Of a DNA stretch of 64,000 bases, positions 36,130-45,188 are shown one piece after another. The stretch spans positions 62,001 through 126,000 of the forward strand of contig DAOUCA010000170.1 of assembly GCA_034432375.1 (NCBI GenBank), read 5' to 3'. The translations under genes were made by a program, and so were the position numbers. Source of the stretch: JAHBVH01 sp034432375 (GTDB taxonomy: Bacteria; Chloroflexota; Anaerolineae; Caldilineales; Caldilineaceae). The notes beneath the pieces were generated by a model, which saw only the letters and a list, made by a program, of their open reading frames with translations, was not told the DNA's origin and ran no database searches. Position 1 is the first letter of the stretch. Each line of letters begins with the position of its first letter.

Positions 36130-37425
36130 TTAGATCCACAGAAAACGCCAGAGGATCCAAGGGGTGAGTTGATCATGTTGTCCACTCTGCCAAAGCAATT
36201 GCAGCAGAGACCAAACCAAGGCAAAGTGTCCACGGCAGAAGAGGGCAGGGATAACGCGTAGCAACATCCGTACTTCGACAAAATGTAGCACTGCTTTGTG
36301 GGCAATGGTAACGGTTTCCTGCCAATGGTAGGTGGCGCGATCGGATTGATGGAGACCCCAGGCCAGCAGCCCAAGATAGAGGTGACAGAGCGCGAGATCG
36401 TGTTGGTTGTCTAATGCACGACAAGTAGGCAACGTTTCGCCAAGCAGCGAATGGGCAAGGTCATATTGGTGCAAGCCCATGTGCGCGGCTGCTATGTAGA
36501 TCGAATTGACGGCGGTGCCTTCCCGCTCTTGCCGTCGTTTACGAATAAGCAAGCCTTTTTCCAGCACAACAACTGCTTCAGCCCATTTTCCTTCATAGAG
36601 CAACAGGCGGCCGGTGGCCTGGTGCGCAACACAGGCTAGGTTATTGTCTTCGCCTTGTTCTTGAAAAAGCAGAAGTATCTGTTCGAAGCGCTGTTGTGCC
36701 AGCGCAAAGTCACCACAAAACATCGCCAAAACACCCTGTTGGTTTAGGGCATAGGCACGCGACTCCCAAAGTGGGCCGGGCCGACTAGTTGCCGGTGGTT
36801 GCGCATCAGGTGGCTGAGCGTAGTTGCTGGTCAAGTCGAGGCAGCGCTGGAGCAAGGGCGCGGCAGCTTTTCGTCGGCCACTCCACAGCAATACGGTGGC
36901 GTGGTGGCTTAAAATGTCGGCCTGTAGGTTGGGCGGGGCGGCCTGAAAGTAGGGGTGATGAATGATCTGCCGATAGAGGGCAATCCCTGCACTGCCATCG
37001 CCCTGCCGACCTTTCATGATCGCAAGATACTTATTGAAATCGATATAGAGGGAGGCATCTCCAGTGAATTCGGCAAGCTTACATAATGTTGACCAGAGAT
37101 ATTCCATCTGCCGCCAATAGCCTAGCTCAACAAAATATTCACCAGCAAGATAGGCCGCTTGCAATATACAATCATCGGCAAGTTGAGGGGAGTCACCGAC
37201 GCCAGGCGTTTCGACATAGGTACGCAACAGTTCAAGCAGGCGCTCAATAAATGACTGGCCCCTATTGCCCGCAAGCATGTATGCCACAGCCCGTTCGGCG
37301 TCATGACGGTACTGCAATTGCAGATGTGTACGCCATTCAAGTTCTTCTGCTGTCACACCAAACGAAACAGTAGAAGAGGAGGTATCGGGAACAGCGAGGC
37401 CAATCTGATTATCAGTTGTTGTCAT
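36130..37425 (-). CDS. TPR-repeat protein, partner of the HTH-NB-ARC protein
   Basis: 431 residues, helical throughout: TPR-like units such as AGEYFVELGYWRQMEYLWSTL, SRAYALNQQGVLAMFCGDFA and HMGLHQYDLAHSLLGETL. It starts 9 bases after the NB-ARC gene stop, so the two behave like one STAND protein split into two genes: sensor (TPR) and switch (NB-ARC). No catalytic domain is visible. Confidence 0.75.
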   Translation of the reverse strand: MTTTDNQIGLAVPDTSSSTVSFGVTAEELEWRTHLQLQYRHDAERAVAYMLAGNRGQSFIERLLELLRTYVETPGVGDSPQLADDCILQAAYLAGEYFVELGYWRQMEYLWSTLCKLAEFTGDASLYIDFNKYLAIMKGRQGDGSAGIALYRQIIHHPYFQAAPPNLQADILSHHATVLLWSGRRKAAAPLLQRCLDLTSNYAQPPDAQPPATSRPGPLWESRAYALNQQGVLAMFCGDFALAQQRFEQILLLFQEQGEDNNLACVAHQATGRLLLYEGKWAEAVVVLEKGLLIRKRRQEREGTAVNSIYIAAAHMGLHQYDLAHSLLGETLPTCRALDNQHDLALCHLYLGLLAWGLHQSDRATYHWQETVTIAHKAVLHFVEVRMLLRVIPALFCRGHFALVWSLLQLLWQSGQHDQLTPWILWRFLWI

Positions 37426-37434
37426 AGGTATAGA

Positions 37435-38844
37435 TTACTTCCAACCCAAAATTTCTGTCCGTAAAAAGGTCGATGTTAGCCGATGGATCGCATAGCGCCG
37501 TTCGCCTGCGTTTCCAGCTTGACAATAAAGCAGTGAAAAGTCCATCAATTCTACAATAGTAGCCTGTAATGCAGCGCTGTTGCCATCATGGACCAGTTCC
37601 AACCAACTCCACTCGGCAACATCACCGGCGCGCTGAATCGTGAAGAGCAACGCTTTGGCAGGTTGGCTGATCAACAACCAACTTTGGTGATAGATATAGG
37701 TATAGAGCTCCTCGGCTGCACCAGAGCGAATTGTTTCCAGGACCAACGCCGGCGGGAGGCGACGCATTTGGCTGACCACGAGGATAATTGCCAAGGGATT
37801 GCCACCGACCAAATTGTAGACCGCCTCTCCATCACAATCCACGACACGCTTACTGGTTGCCGTGTAGTCCGCCAACGCGATGGCGGCCGCTTTGTCCACC
37901 TCATCAAGGTCAATTGTGGCGACGTGCGCCAAGGCGGGCACAGTCTCACGGCTGGTCAGCAGAAATTTTGTCGGCGCACACAGTTGTGCCAACCAGGGGA
38001 CCAAGGATTGAAAATCTGCGACCGTCTCTAAATTATCGATTACGACAAGATGGGGCGCATGGCGGAGGGGGCCGGCAAGCCGTTCTACCTTCTCGGTCAG
38101 GGACAATTCCTTGACGGCCGGCAGCAGAAGTTTTTCGCCCAAATCGTCGAAGATCTGCGCCAAACGGATCTCTGTCGCAGGGCCATTGTGCGCACGGGTG
38201 ATCCCTGATGGAGTCAAAAATTCTTGCTTGGCACTGATCCAAACCACATCGGTAAAGTTGTGTGGTTGCTGCAATACCGCACGGATGGCGCAATCAGCAG
38301 CGGTGGTTTTACCAATCCCACCGATCCCCTTGATCGTCACAATGGATGGGCCGACCGGATCGCAAAGATGCGCAACCACTTGTTGCACCACCGCTTCAAC
38401 CCCAAAGAGACTGGAATAGGTTGCGGCGGGCAACCGCTGCACCAATTGATTGATTTGTTGCACATGAAGGGCAACACGTTCGGCCTCTTCCCACAACTGC
38501 GCCAACCATTGGATCGCCTGTTCCTGCTGCTGATAGAAACGGCTGATCGATTGAGGTTCCGGGCGGTCAAGCTGCACCATCCGCTCGGCGGTTACGCCTT
38601 CCCAGAAGCGCCCGTGCAGCAGGTCTGCGCCCAATGGTAGCTGGTGGTGCAATGCAGTATGCAGATCATTGAGAATACTACAGAGGAGTTGCACAGGCGT
38701 CATTGTTGGATTGGCTCGCTGCTGTTGGGCCAAGAGCGCTGATTGAAGTAGTGGTGAGCGTGCCAATTTGGCCGGAGAACGCAACGCGCGCAACGCTTGG
38801 TGCAGTTGCTGCGCCAATTTTTGATTTGAGTTGGAAGTTGTCAT
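37435..38844 (-). CDS. HTH-NB-ARC STAND ATPase regulator
   Basis: 469 residues. The N-terminus (residues 70-125: RFWEGVTAERMVQLDRPEPQ, then SISRFYQQQEQAIQWLAQLW) reads like a sigma4-type helix-turn-helix. The NB-ARC has Walker A GIGGIGKTT, Walker B LVVIDNLE, and the GNPLA motif in LVGGNPLAIILVV. STAND switches move from ADP to ATP form on sensing a ligand. The sensor TPRs are in the next gene. Upstream are three 11-bp direct repeats, a possible binding site. Confidence 0.85.
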   Translation of the reverse strand: MTTSNSNQKLAQQLHQALRALRSPAKLARSPLLQSALLAQQQRANPTMTPVQLLCSILNDLHTALHHQLPLGADLLHGRFWEGVTAERMVQLDRPEPQSISRFYQQQEQAIQWLAQLWEEAERVALHVQQINQLVQRLPAATYSSLFGVEAVVQQVVAHLCDPVGPSIVTIKGIGGIGKTTAADCAIRAVLQQPHNFTDVVWISAKQEFLTPSGITRAHNGPATEIRLAQIFDDLGEKLLLPAVKELSLTEKVERLAGPLRHAPHLVVIDNLETVADFQSLVPWLAQLCAPTKFLLTSRETVPALAHVATIDLDEVDKAAAIALADYTATSKRVVDCDGEAVYNLVGGNPLAIILVVSQMRRLPPALVLETIRSGAAEELYTYIYHQSWLLISQPAKALLFTIQRAGDVAEWSWLELVHDGNSAALQATIVELMDFSLLYCQAGNAGERRYAIHRLTSTFLRTEILGWK

Positions 38845-38916
38845 CGGTCGATCTCTCCATTGTCCAACTTGTGATGGTCAAACTGGATAATCAAACTGAA
38901 TGGTACAACGGTGACC

Positions 38917-38949
38917 GTGTAGAAATTGTGTAGATTTTGTGTAGTAATT
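38917..38949. promoter_or_regulatory. Three 11-bp direct repeats in the divergent promoter region
   Basis: GTGTAGAAATT, GTGTAGATTTT and GTGTAGTAATT in perfect tandem (one per helical turn), between the NB-ARC gene and the divergent exported-protein gene. Such 11-bp phased heptamers are bound by SARP-like and PhoB/OmpR-like regulators. The HTH-NB-ARC product is the natural candidate. Confidence 0.6.
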
Positions 38950-39140
38950 GCCTGTAAAGCAGCTATATTATAGGGGAAGGTGGGAGGAAATGGAAGTATC
39001 GATTGGCTGATAGTTCTACACATCACACCTTCTCTTGTAGAAGAGAAAAACACTTTGCCAAAGCGTACAGGCGAGCGTACAGGCGTTCGTTGTTCCGACA
39101 GGTTAGTTTTCAAAAATTTTATAGTCTAGTATAGAGACAA

Positions 39141-40588
39141 ATGAGGACCCGAATGGTTACCGATAAGCAGCTTCCCGCTAATCATCTAGCACGCGTGATT
39201 GTTCAATTCTTGTTCATTATCGGAATTATTCTCATCGGGTTTTCCGCACCAACCGTAGCGGTGGCACAAAGCGAAGTACCACCCACCGCACAGGCAGAAG
39301 CGTTGGCTGCAGAGAGTGGCGTAGCTGTAGAAGTTGTGACAGAGATGCTGGCGGCAGGTATTCCACCGGCCTATATCAACCCAGAGATGGCCCGACAATT
39401 TGAGCGCGAGATCCGACCCGAACTTTTGCTGTCGGCCCCGAATTCCTCCCCGGTTGATGATGCGCCAATGATGATCTCTTTGGCTACGACTATGAATTGG
39501 TGGCTGATCCACTCGTGCCCCATGCCAACGCGCCGACGCTCTTGCGCCTAAAAGTCCATCGCCAAGGGGGCAAAGGGGCGCTGCCAGATGTCAAGGTACG
39601 CTTCTACCTTGGCCCGCCGCAGAGTGGCGGCACCGCCATCGGCGATGGGACGATTGCGATCTTCTCGCCCAATAGCCAGGAGAATAGCAGTGGCGTCAGT
39701 TGGCTTCCAACCACGGCAGGTGACATGGCGATCTACGCCGTCATCGACCCCGACAATGCCATCGCCGAGACCTATGAGGGCAACAACACAGTCCAACGCA
39801 CCATCACAGTCTTGTCCCCGGCACCAGATACGGTGGCACCCCATGTCGATAGCTTTACGATCAATGACGGTACCGCGACCACGACCGACCGCACCGTCAC
39901 CTTGCGTACAACCGCCACCGACGAAGAACCGGGCACCGGCGTGGCCAAGATCCTCTTCGTCGAGTTTGAATACAGCCAAGGGGCAGAGGATTGGGCACCG
40001 GTGCACGCATCGGCGTGGATCGACTATGCCACGGCACAAATCGGCCACAGTTGGCCATTGGTGCCGGCGTCGGGCATGCGCTATCTGCAAGCTTGGGCAG
40101 CCGATGGTGCCGGCAACATTTCGCCATTCCCAGCCAAGGCATTTATCAACTTCCTGCCGCCATTGCAAACCGTGGCTCAGAATCAACGGCAGAGTTATCG
40201 CTTCTCATTAGCCGCGGGTGACGTCCTTTCTGTACGCTTGGAAGCGGTAAGTGGCGATCCCGATCTCTATGTTTGGGCACCGGAAGCGACCAGCGCACCG
40301 TGGATCAGCAACCTACGCGACGCCGTGGACGATCTGCTGATTACAGCACCAACGAGCGGCAATTATCAAGTTGAGGTGCAAGGCTTTACCACAGCAGAGT
40401 ATCGTTTGATCGTCGTGCTCAATCTGGATCAAGTGAGCCCGGCTACGGTTAGCGGTGGCGTTGATCCAACAAAACCAACACTATCACTTCCGCCACTCGC
40501 CACCACAAGCGAACCGTCCAGCCAATTTGGGATTAATACGCCGGGGGTGGCAGAACGACAAATTTATCTGCCGGTTATTCAACGATAG
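39141..40588 (+). pseudogene. Exported CARDB-type protein with IYLPVIQR tail, frameshifted
   Basis: Frame one starts with a signal peptide (VIVQFLFIIGIILIGFSAPTVAVAQ) and runs to DDAPMM; the homologous reading then moves to another frame at about 39470 (DDLFGYDYELVADPLVPHAN). The second part has CARDB-like beta domains (VKVRFYLGPPQSGG, MAIYAVIDPDNAIAETYEGN), a PPC-like domain (YRFSLAAGDVLSVRLEAVSG, DPDLYVWAP) and ends IYLPVIQR. The protein would be about 480 residues if intact. It is divergent from the NB-ARC pair, so it may be its target. Confidence 0.75.
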
Positions 40589-40624
40589 ATTTTTGTAACA
40601 ATCGAGTATCAATAGGAGATTACG

Positions 40625-40676
40625 ACAAAAGTAGCCTTCACACCGCTTGGTACGCAGTCGTGAAGGCTACTTTTGT
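40625..40676 (+). terminator. Rho-independent terminator after the exported CARDB gene
   Basis: Stem ACAAAAGTAGCCTTCAC with its exact complement GTGAAGGCTACTTTTGT around an 18-base loop. The CTTTTGT end supplies the T-rich tail. The ACAAAAGTAGSC base is the same as in the terminator at 3411. Confidence 0.8.
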
Positions 40677-40927
40677 ATTGCAATCTACCCATCACACTAG
40701 AAATCCCGCCCCAATCACCTCAACCACTTTACCAACGGGCCAATTCAAGGTACACTACTCCTGAGTAAGTATCTGGCGGCATAGCACGAATTTTGTAAAT
40801 CGCGACTGGTCCAGAGGACGAATTGGCGATTTACAGCATTTTTGGCACACCGCCAAGGATCTCCCGTTGACCGACTCAAGATGGGTCCAAAGAAATCACC
40901 AAGGGTTCAGCAAGGAAGGAATGTATC

Positions 40928-41890
40928 ATGGCTCGATTCGACGTGACTGCGATTGGCGAGGTCATGTTGCGCTACAGTGTGCCCGTTGGCCACCGGCTGG
41001 AGCGGGCGCAGACATTGGCGATCCACCCCGGCGGCGCAGAAGCGAATATGCTCGGCTCGCTCAGTTGCCTGGGGCGCAAGACGGCCTGGATCAGCGGGCT
41101 CCCCAACAATCCGCTGGGCCGGATTATTACGAACCATCTCCACCTCTCCAGCATTAACAGCGACGGCGTCGTCTGGTTTGAGGAAGCGGGTCGGGTCGGC
41201 ACCTACTATCTCGAATTTGCCACGCCACCGCGCGCCACGCAGGTCTACTACGATCGAGCCAACTCGTGCGCAGCGCGGCTGCAAGCAGCGCAGATCGATT
41301 GGGATTTTGTGCTCGACACGCGCTTGCTCCACCAAACGGGTATCACCGCCGCGCTCTCCTCCAATTGCCTGGCGCTAACCCAAGAGGCGCTGGAACGGGC
41401 CAAATCCGCCGGCGTTGCCGTCAGCTTTGATGTAAATTACCGAGGCAAACTTTGGTCGCCGGCGCAGGCGGCCCAGACGATCAAGCCGCTGATCCAGGGC
41501 ATCGATCTGCTCTTCTGCGGTCAGGGCGATGCACAGTTGCTCTTTGGCTGCCAGGGCACACAGGAGGAGATCCTGCAACAGATGGTCGAGTTGAGCAACG
41601 CCAAAACGGTGATTGTCTCGATTGGCGATCAGGGGGTATTGGCCTGGCACGAAGGTGCGATCCACCACGCCGCCGGCAAACCGGTGCAGATCGTGGATCG
41701 GTTGGGTGCCGGTGATGCGATGGCCGGCGGCATTATCCACGGCTGGCTCGACGGCGATCTGTTGCACGGGCTTGATTATGGCATGGCTTTGGCCGCGATC
41801 TGTCTGAGCATCCACGGTGATGTGGTGATCAGCACGCGCGCGGAAATCGAGAGTTTGCTGGCTGGCGAAACGCGGAGCCTAAATCGGTAG
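40928..41890 (+). CDS. PfkB-family carbohydrate kinase (KDG kinase-like)
   Basis: 320 residues from MARFDVTAIGEVMLRYSVPV (AAGGAATG upstream). PfkB motif 1 is HPGGAEANMLGSLSCLG; motif 2 is VDRLGAGDAMAGGIIHG with the catalytic Asp. SFDVNYRGKLW is typical of 2-keto-3-deoxygluconate kinases and relatives, which phosphorylate C6 of a keto-deoxy sugar acid. No aldolase gene is next to it. The assignment to KDG kinase is by pattern only. Confidence 0.85.
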   Translation: MARFDVTAIGEVMLRYSVPVGHRLERAQTLAIHPGGAEANMLGSLSCLGRKTAWISGLPNNPLGRIITNHLHLSSINSDGVVWFEEAGRVGTYYLEFATPPRATQVYYDRANSCAARLQAAQIDWDFVLDTRLLHQTGITAALSSNCLALTQEALERAKSAGVAVSFDVNYRGKLWSPAQAAQTIKPLIQGIDLLFCGQGDAQLLFGCQGTQEEILQQMVELSNAKTVIVSIGDQGVLAWHEGAIHHAAGKPVQIVDRLGAGDAMAGGIIHGWLDGDLLHGLDYGMALAAICLSIHGDVVISTRAEIESLLAGETRSLNR

Positions 41891-41979
41891 AATCATATAA
41901 AAGCACTGTCCACGAAGAGGCACGAAGAGCCACGAAGAAAACAAAAGAAAAACAGGGAAAACAAAATCGGGTCTTCAGA

Positions 41980-42059
41980 ATCTCAAGGGGTTGACGAGTG
42001 ATAAACAGACTAGCGGAGGCTGAGCTTGTCGAAGCCACAGCGGGTCAACCTCATGAGAT
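41980..42059. repeat. 80-bp palindromic intergenic element
   Basis: ATCTCAAGGGGTTGAC and, at 42044-42059, its complement with two mismatches; the centre has GCTGAGCTTGTCGAAGCC. The same TGAGCTTGTCGAAG core appears in the element at 43397. CACGAAGAG repeats precede it. Confidence 0.55.
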
Positions 42060-42134
42060 CCTGTTGAGCCTCAAAATCTCTGTGTAACTTAGTGGATCAT
42101 GAGAATTTTGAACTGGCTAAGAAAGGGGCAAGCA

Positions 42135-43343
42135 ATGTCTGAACCAACGATCCTCTGCATGTCCAGCTACTTTAAGGGCGGGCGCTTTATCGAGGCGTGT
42201 AAAGAGGCAGGCTGCCGCACCCTGCTACTCGTCAAAGAGAGCCTGCGCGATGAGCCGTGGCCGCGCCATGCCGTCGATGAGTTTTTGATGATGCCGAGCC
42301 TCTTTAAGAAGATGGATATGATCCATGGCGTTAGCTATCTGGCACGGGAAAGGCAGATCGACCAGGTCATCGCGCTCGACGACTTTGATGTGGAGATGGC
42401 TGCCGAATTGCGCGATCATCTGCGGCTGCCGGGGTTGGGCGCGTCGCAGGCGCGCTTCTTTCGCGACAAGCTGGCGATGCGCACAGAGGCACGGGCACAC
42501 GGAATTCCCATTCCCGACTTTGTCCATGTGCTCAACTATGACCGTCTACGTAACTTTATGGCGCGCGTGCCCCCACCGTGGGTGCTCAAACCGCGCGGCG
42601 AGGCGAGTGCAATGGGCATCAAAAAATTGCACCATGCCGACGAGTTGTGGCCGATCCTTGATGAATTGGGGGATCGCCAATCCTTTTTCCTAGTAGAACA
42701 ATTTCTACCCGGCGATGTCTACCACGTCGATTCGGTGATTGACAGTGGACAGGTACTGTTTGCCGCAACGAGTAAATATGGCCTGCCACCGATGAGTGTT
42801 TATCAAGGAGGCGGCGTCTTTGCAACGACAACGGTGCCCCACGGCAGCGATGAAGAAGCGGCGTTACAAGCGAGCAACCGTGCGTTGATTGCGGCAATGG
42901 GGCTCGATGTGGGGGTGACGCACGCCGAATTTATCCGCAGCCACGCCGATGGGCGCTACTACTTTCTCGAAGTGGCCTCTCGCGTTGGCGGGGCAGGTAT
43001 CGACCTGCTGGTCGAACATGCCAGTGGTGTCAATCCTTGGACCGAGTGGGCACGGGTCGAAATTGCGCGGCTACGCGGGGAAGCCTACCAATTGCCGGCC
43101 ACCCACCCAGGCTATGCTGGGCTCATTGTCTCGCTGGCGCACCAAGAATGGCCCGACACCAGCGGCTACACCGATCCCGAGATTGTCTGGCGGCTCAATA
43201 AGGCACACCATGTCGGTATGATTGTCGCTTCACCAGATCACGAACGAGTGCAGACGTTGATCAACAGCTATGCCACCCGCATTGCCACCGATTTTAGCAC
43301 CACCGCACCGCCACTGGATCGCGCACCAGAGCGAGATGAATAG
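42135..43343 (+). CDS. ATP-grasp domain protein (carboxylate-amine ligase-like)
   Basis: 402 residues from MSEPTILCMSSYFKGGRFIE (AAGGGGC upstream). An N-terminal preATP-grasp Rossmann fold is followed by the ATP-grasp core: RDKLAMRTEARAHGIPIPDF, PWVLKPRGEASAMGIKKLH, FFLVEQFLPGDVYHVDSV and VTHAEFIRSHADGRYYFLEVASRVGG (metal-binding Glu). These enzymes join a carboxylate to an amine via an acylphosphate. The substrate is unknown; the gene stands alone. Confidence 0.85.
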   Translation: MSEPTILCMSSYFKGGRFIEACKEAGCRTLLLVKESLRDEPWPRHAVDEFLMMPSLFKKMDMIHGVSYLARERQIDQVIALDDFDVEMAAELRDHLRLPGLGASQARFFRDKLAMRTEARAHGIPIPDFVHVLNYDRLRNFMARVPPPWVLKPRGEASAMGIKKLHHADELWPILDELGDRQSFFLVEQFLPGDVYHVDSVIDSGQVLFAATSKYGLPPMSVYQGGGVFATTTVPHGSDEEAALQASNRALIAAMGLDVGVTHAEFIRSHADGRYYFLEVASRVGGAGIDLLVEHASGVNPWTEWARVEIARLRGEAYQLPATHPGYAGLIVSLAHQEWPDTSGYTDPEIVWRLNKAHHVGMIVASPDHERVQTLINSYATRIATDFSTTAPPLDRAPERDE

Positions 43344-43396
43344 AAGAAAGTGACCATACACCACCTCCCGACCTCCCCGCAAGCAAGGGAGGAGGC

Positions 43397-43499
43397 AACT
43401 ATTCAGCCGTAGCCTGAGCTTGTCGAAGGCGGAGGCGGGCTTCGACAAGCCCTTCGACCCGCTCAGGACGAAGCTCAGCCCTCGAGAAGCTGAATAGTT
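43397..43499. mobile_element. 103-bp MITE-like element with AACTATTCAGC ends
   Basis: AACTATTCAGC (43397-43407) and its exact complement GCTGAATAGTT (43489-43499) flank a core of imperfect palindromes around CTTGTCGAAGGCGGAGG and GGGCTTCGACAAGCCC. It lies in the gap before fmt. The core is like that at 41980. Confidence 0.6.
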
Positions 43500-43522
43500 A
43501 CGGGAGCAGAAAGAAAGTAACT

Positions 43523-44482
43523 ATGCAATCAACACGCATTATTTTTATGGGGACCCCCGACTTTGCCGTGCCAAGTCTGCGTGCACTACAAGAAGCTAGC
43601 ACGGCGAACAACTGGCACGTCATCGCGGTGGTGACGCAGCCCGATCGCCCGGCGGGACGGGGCAAGAAGGTGATCTTTAGCCCCGTCAAGGAGTATGCGG
43701 TTGCGCAGGGGATCCCCGTGCTACAACCAGCTAACCTGCGCAAGGAGCCGGCGATAGTCGAAGCGTTACGCGCGTTGCAGCCCGATCTCTTTGTGGTAGC
43801 CGCCTTTGGACAGATCCTGCGCCAAGAAGTGCTTGACCTCCCGCGGCATGGCTCAATTAACGTCCACGCCAGCATCCTCCCCCCCTACCGTGGTGCCTCA
43901 CCCATTACGGCGGCGCTGCTCGATGGCGAGCGCGAAACGGGTAATTCAATTATGCTCATGGACGCGGGGATGGATACGGGACCGGTCTTGACGCAGGAGC
44001 GGCTCCCCATCGCCTCAGAGGATACCACCGCTACATTGAGCGCCCGCCTGGCCGTAGCCGGAGCGGCGTTACTGGTACAGACTTTGCCCCATTGGATCGC
44101 TGGCGAAATCAGACCCACCCCGCAAGCGGAACTGCCAGGCGAGGTGTCACACTGCCGCATGATCAAGAAGGAGGCGGGGCGCATCGATTGGCAGCTCTCT
44201 GCCGACCACATCGAGCGTATGACACGCGCCTACAGCCCCTGGCCTTCGGCCTACACAGCTTGGCAAGGGCAGCCGCTAAAGATTTTGACGGCGGCGGTCC
44301 ATCCTGGCAGCGCCACCCCAGGGTTGGTTGTCGCCACGCCGGAGGGACCAGCCGTCGGGACGGGCGTGGGGCTGCTCCTGCTGCAACAGATCCAACCGGC
44401 GGGCAAGCGGGCGATGGCCGCCCGCGATTTTCTCAACGGTGCGCCGGAGTTTGTCGGCACGCAGCTAGGGGAAACGGAATAA
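43523..44482 (+). CDS. fmt: Methionyl-tRNA formyltransferase
   Basis: 319 residues, full length. N-terminus RIIFMGTPDFAVPSLRALQE; catalytic region HGSINVHASILPPYRGASPI with Asn and His; AGMDTGPVL; the C-terminal domain with YSPWPSAYTAWQGQPLKIL. It formylates Met-tRNAi using 10-formyl-THF for translation initiation. No def gene is adjacent. Confidence 0.97.
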   Translation: MQSTRIIFMGTPDFAVPSLRALQEASTANNWHVIAVVTQPDRPAGRGKKVIFSPVKEYAVAQGIPVLQPANLRKEPAIVEALRALQPDLFVVAAFGQILRQEVLDLPRHGSINVHASILPPYRGASPITAALLDGERETGNSIMLMDAGMDTGPVLTQERLPIASEDTTATLSARLAVAGAALLVQTLPHWIAGEIRPTPQAELPGEVSHCRMIKKEAGRIDWQLSADHIERMTRAYSPWPSAYTAWQGQPLKILTAAVHPGSATPGLVVATPEGPAVGTGVGLLLLQQIQPAGKRAMAARDFLNGAPEFVGTQLGETE

Positions 44483-44575
44483 AGAGTGATCCACTGACTC
44501 CCCCACCGATTTACCGATTTACCGATTTACTGTTCTACCGATTTATCACGCTACCACGCCACGGAGATATCAACC

Positions 44576-44890
44576 ATGCAATCAAGCTTTCTCGGGTTAT
44601 CGCTCACCTATTGGGCGATTCCTTGCCTGATGATGGCTGCAATTTGGAGCGTTATCTGGCCCAGTTATCGGGCGCAAGGCGCGGCTCTATGGCGGCGGCT
44701 TGTGCTACGCTGGGCGCACGCGTTGACCTGGCTGCTGCTGGCCGTCGCCTTGCTATTGGCCGGCACAGGCCTGGCCGGCGGTGGCCAAACCGCAGCAATT
44801 CTCGGGGTACTGGCGGTGGTGGCGTATGGCAGCTTCCTGTATGTAACGATTACGACGCAGCAGCAGCCAACCCCATCCAATATAAAATAG
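44576..44890 (+). CDS. Small membrane protein of unknown function
   Basis: 104 residues with three hydrophobic segments (LTYWAIPCLMMAAIWSVIW; ALTWLLLAVALLLAGTGLAG; AAILGVLAVVAYGSFLYVTI). A GGAGATATC-like ribosome site lies upstream. It follows fmt by 93 bases and precedes tRNA-Pro. No family is recognised. Confidence 0.7.
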   Translation: MQSSFLGLSLTYWAIPCLMMAAIWSVIWPSYRAQGAALWRRLVLRWAHALTWLLLAVALLLAGTGLAGGGQTAAILGVLAVVAYGSFLYVTITTQQQPTPSNIK

Positions 44891-44994
44891 CCCTTGCAAT
44901 CGCCCCATTTTGACAGATCAGCGCAGTTGTAGTACACTCATCCGAGTAATTGCTCAGCCAATCCTAGATTCGCTTTGCGGTTGCACGAGTACGT

Positions 44995-45073
<79 letters not shown>

Positions 45074-45104
45074 AGAGTAGGGTAGGCTACGTCCTACCAC
45101 CTGT

Positions 45105-45152
45105 AAAAGGCTCATTCTTTATTGAGAAATCAATAGGGAATGAGCCTTTTTT
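45105..45152 (+). terminator. Element-borne terminator behind tRNA-Pro
   Basis: AAAAGGCTCATTC, a 20-base loop, GAATGAGCCTTTTTT. It lies 33 bases after the tRNA CCA, inside the element, replacing the displaced native terminator at 60517. It also insulates int from tRNA transcription. Confidence 0.88.
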
Positions 45153-45166
45153 GTTTCCCATTTCCT

Positions 45167-45185
45167 CAACCTAAGACCACTTAAA
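45167..45185. repeat. 19-bp repeat, left copy (candidate integrase arm site)
   Basis: CAACCTAAGACCACTTAAA, ending 3 bases before the int ATG, about 95 bases inside attL. Its exact copy is at 60371, about 40 bases inside attR. Direct copies just inside both ends of an integrated element are what integrase arm-type sites look like. The left copy also overlaps the int start region and could give autoregulation. Confidence 0.65.
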
Positions 45186-45188
45186 AGT

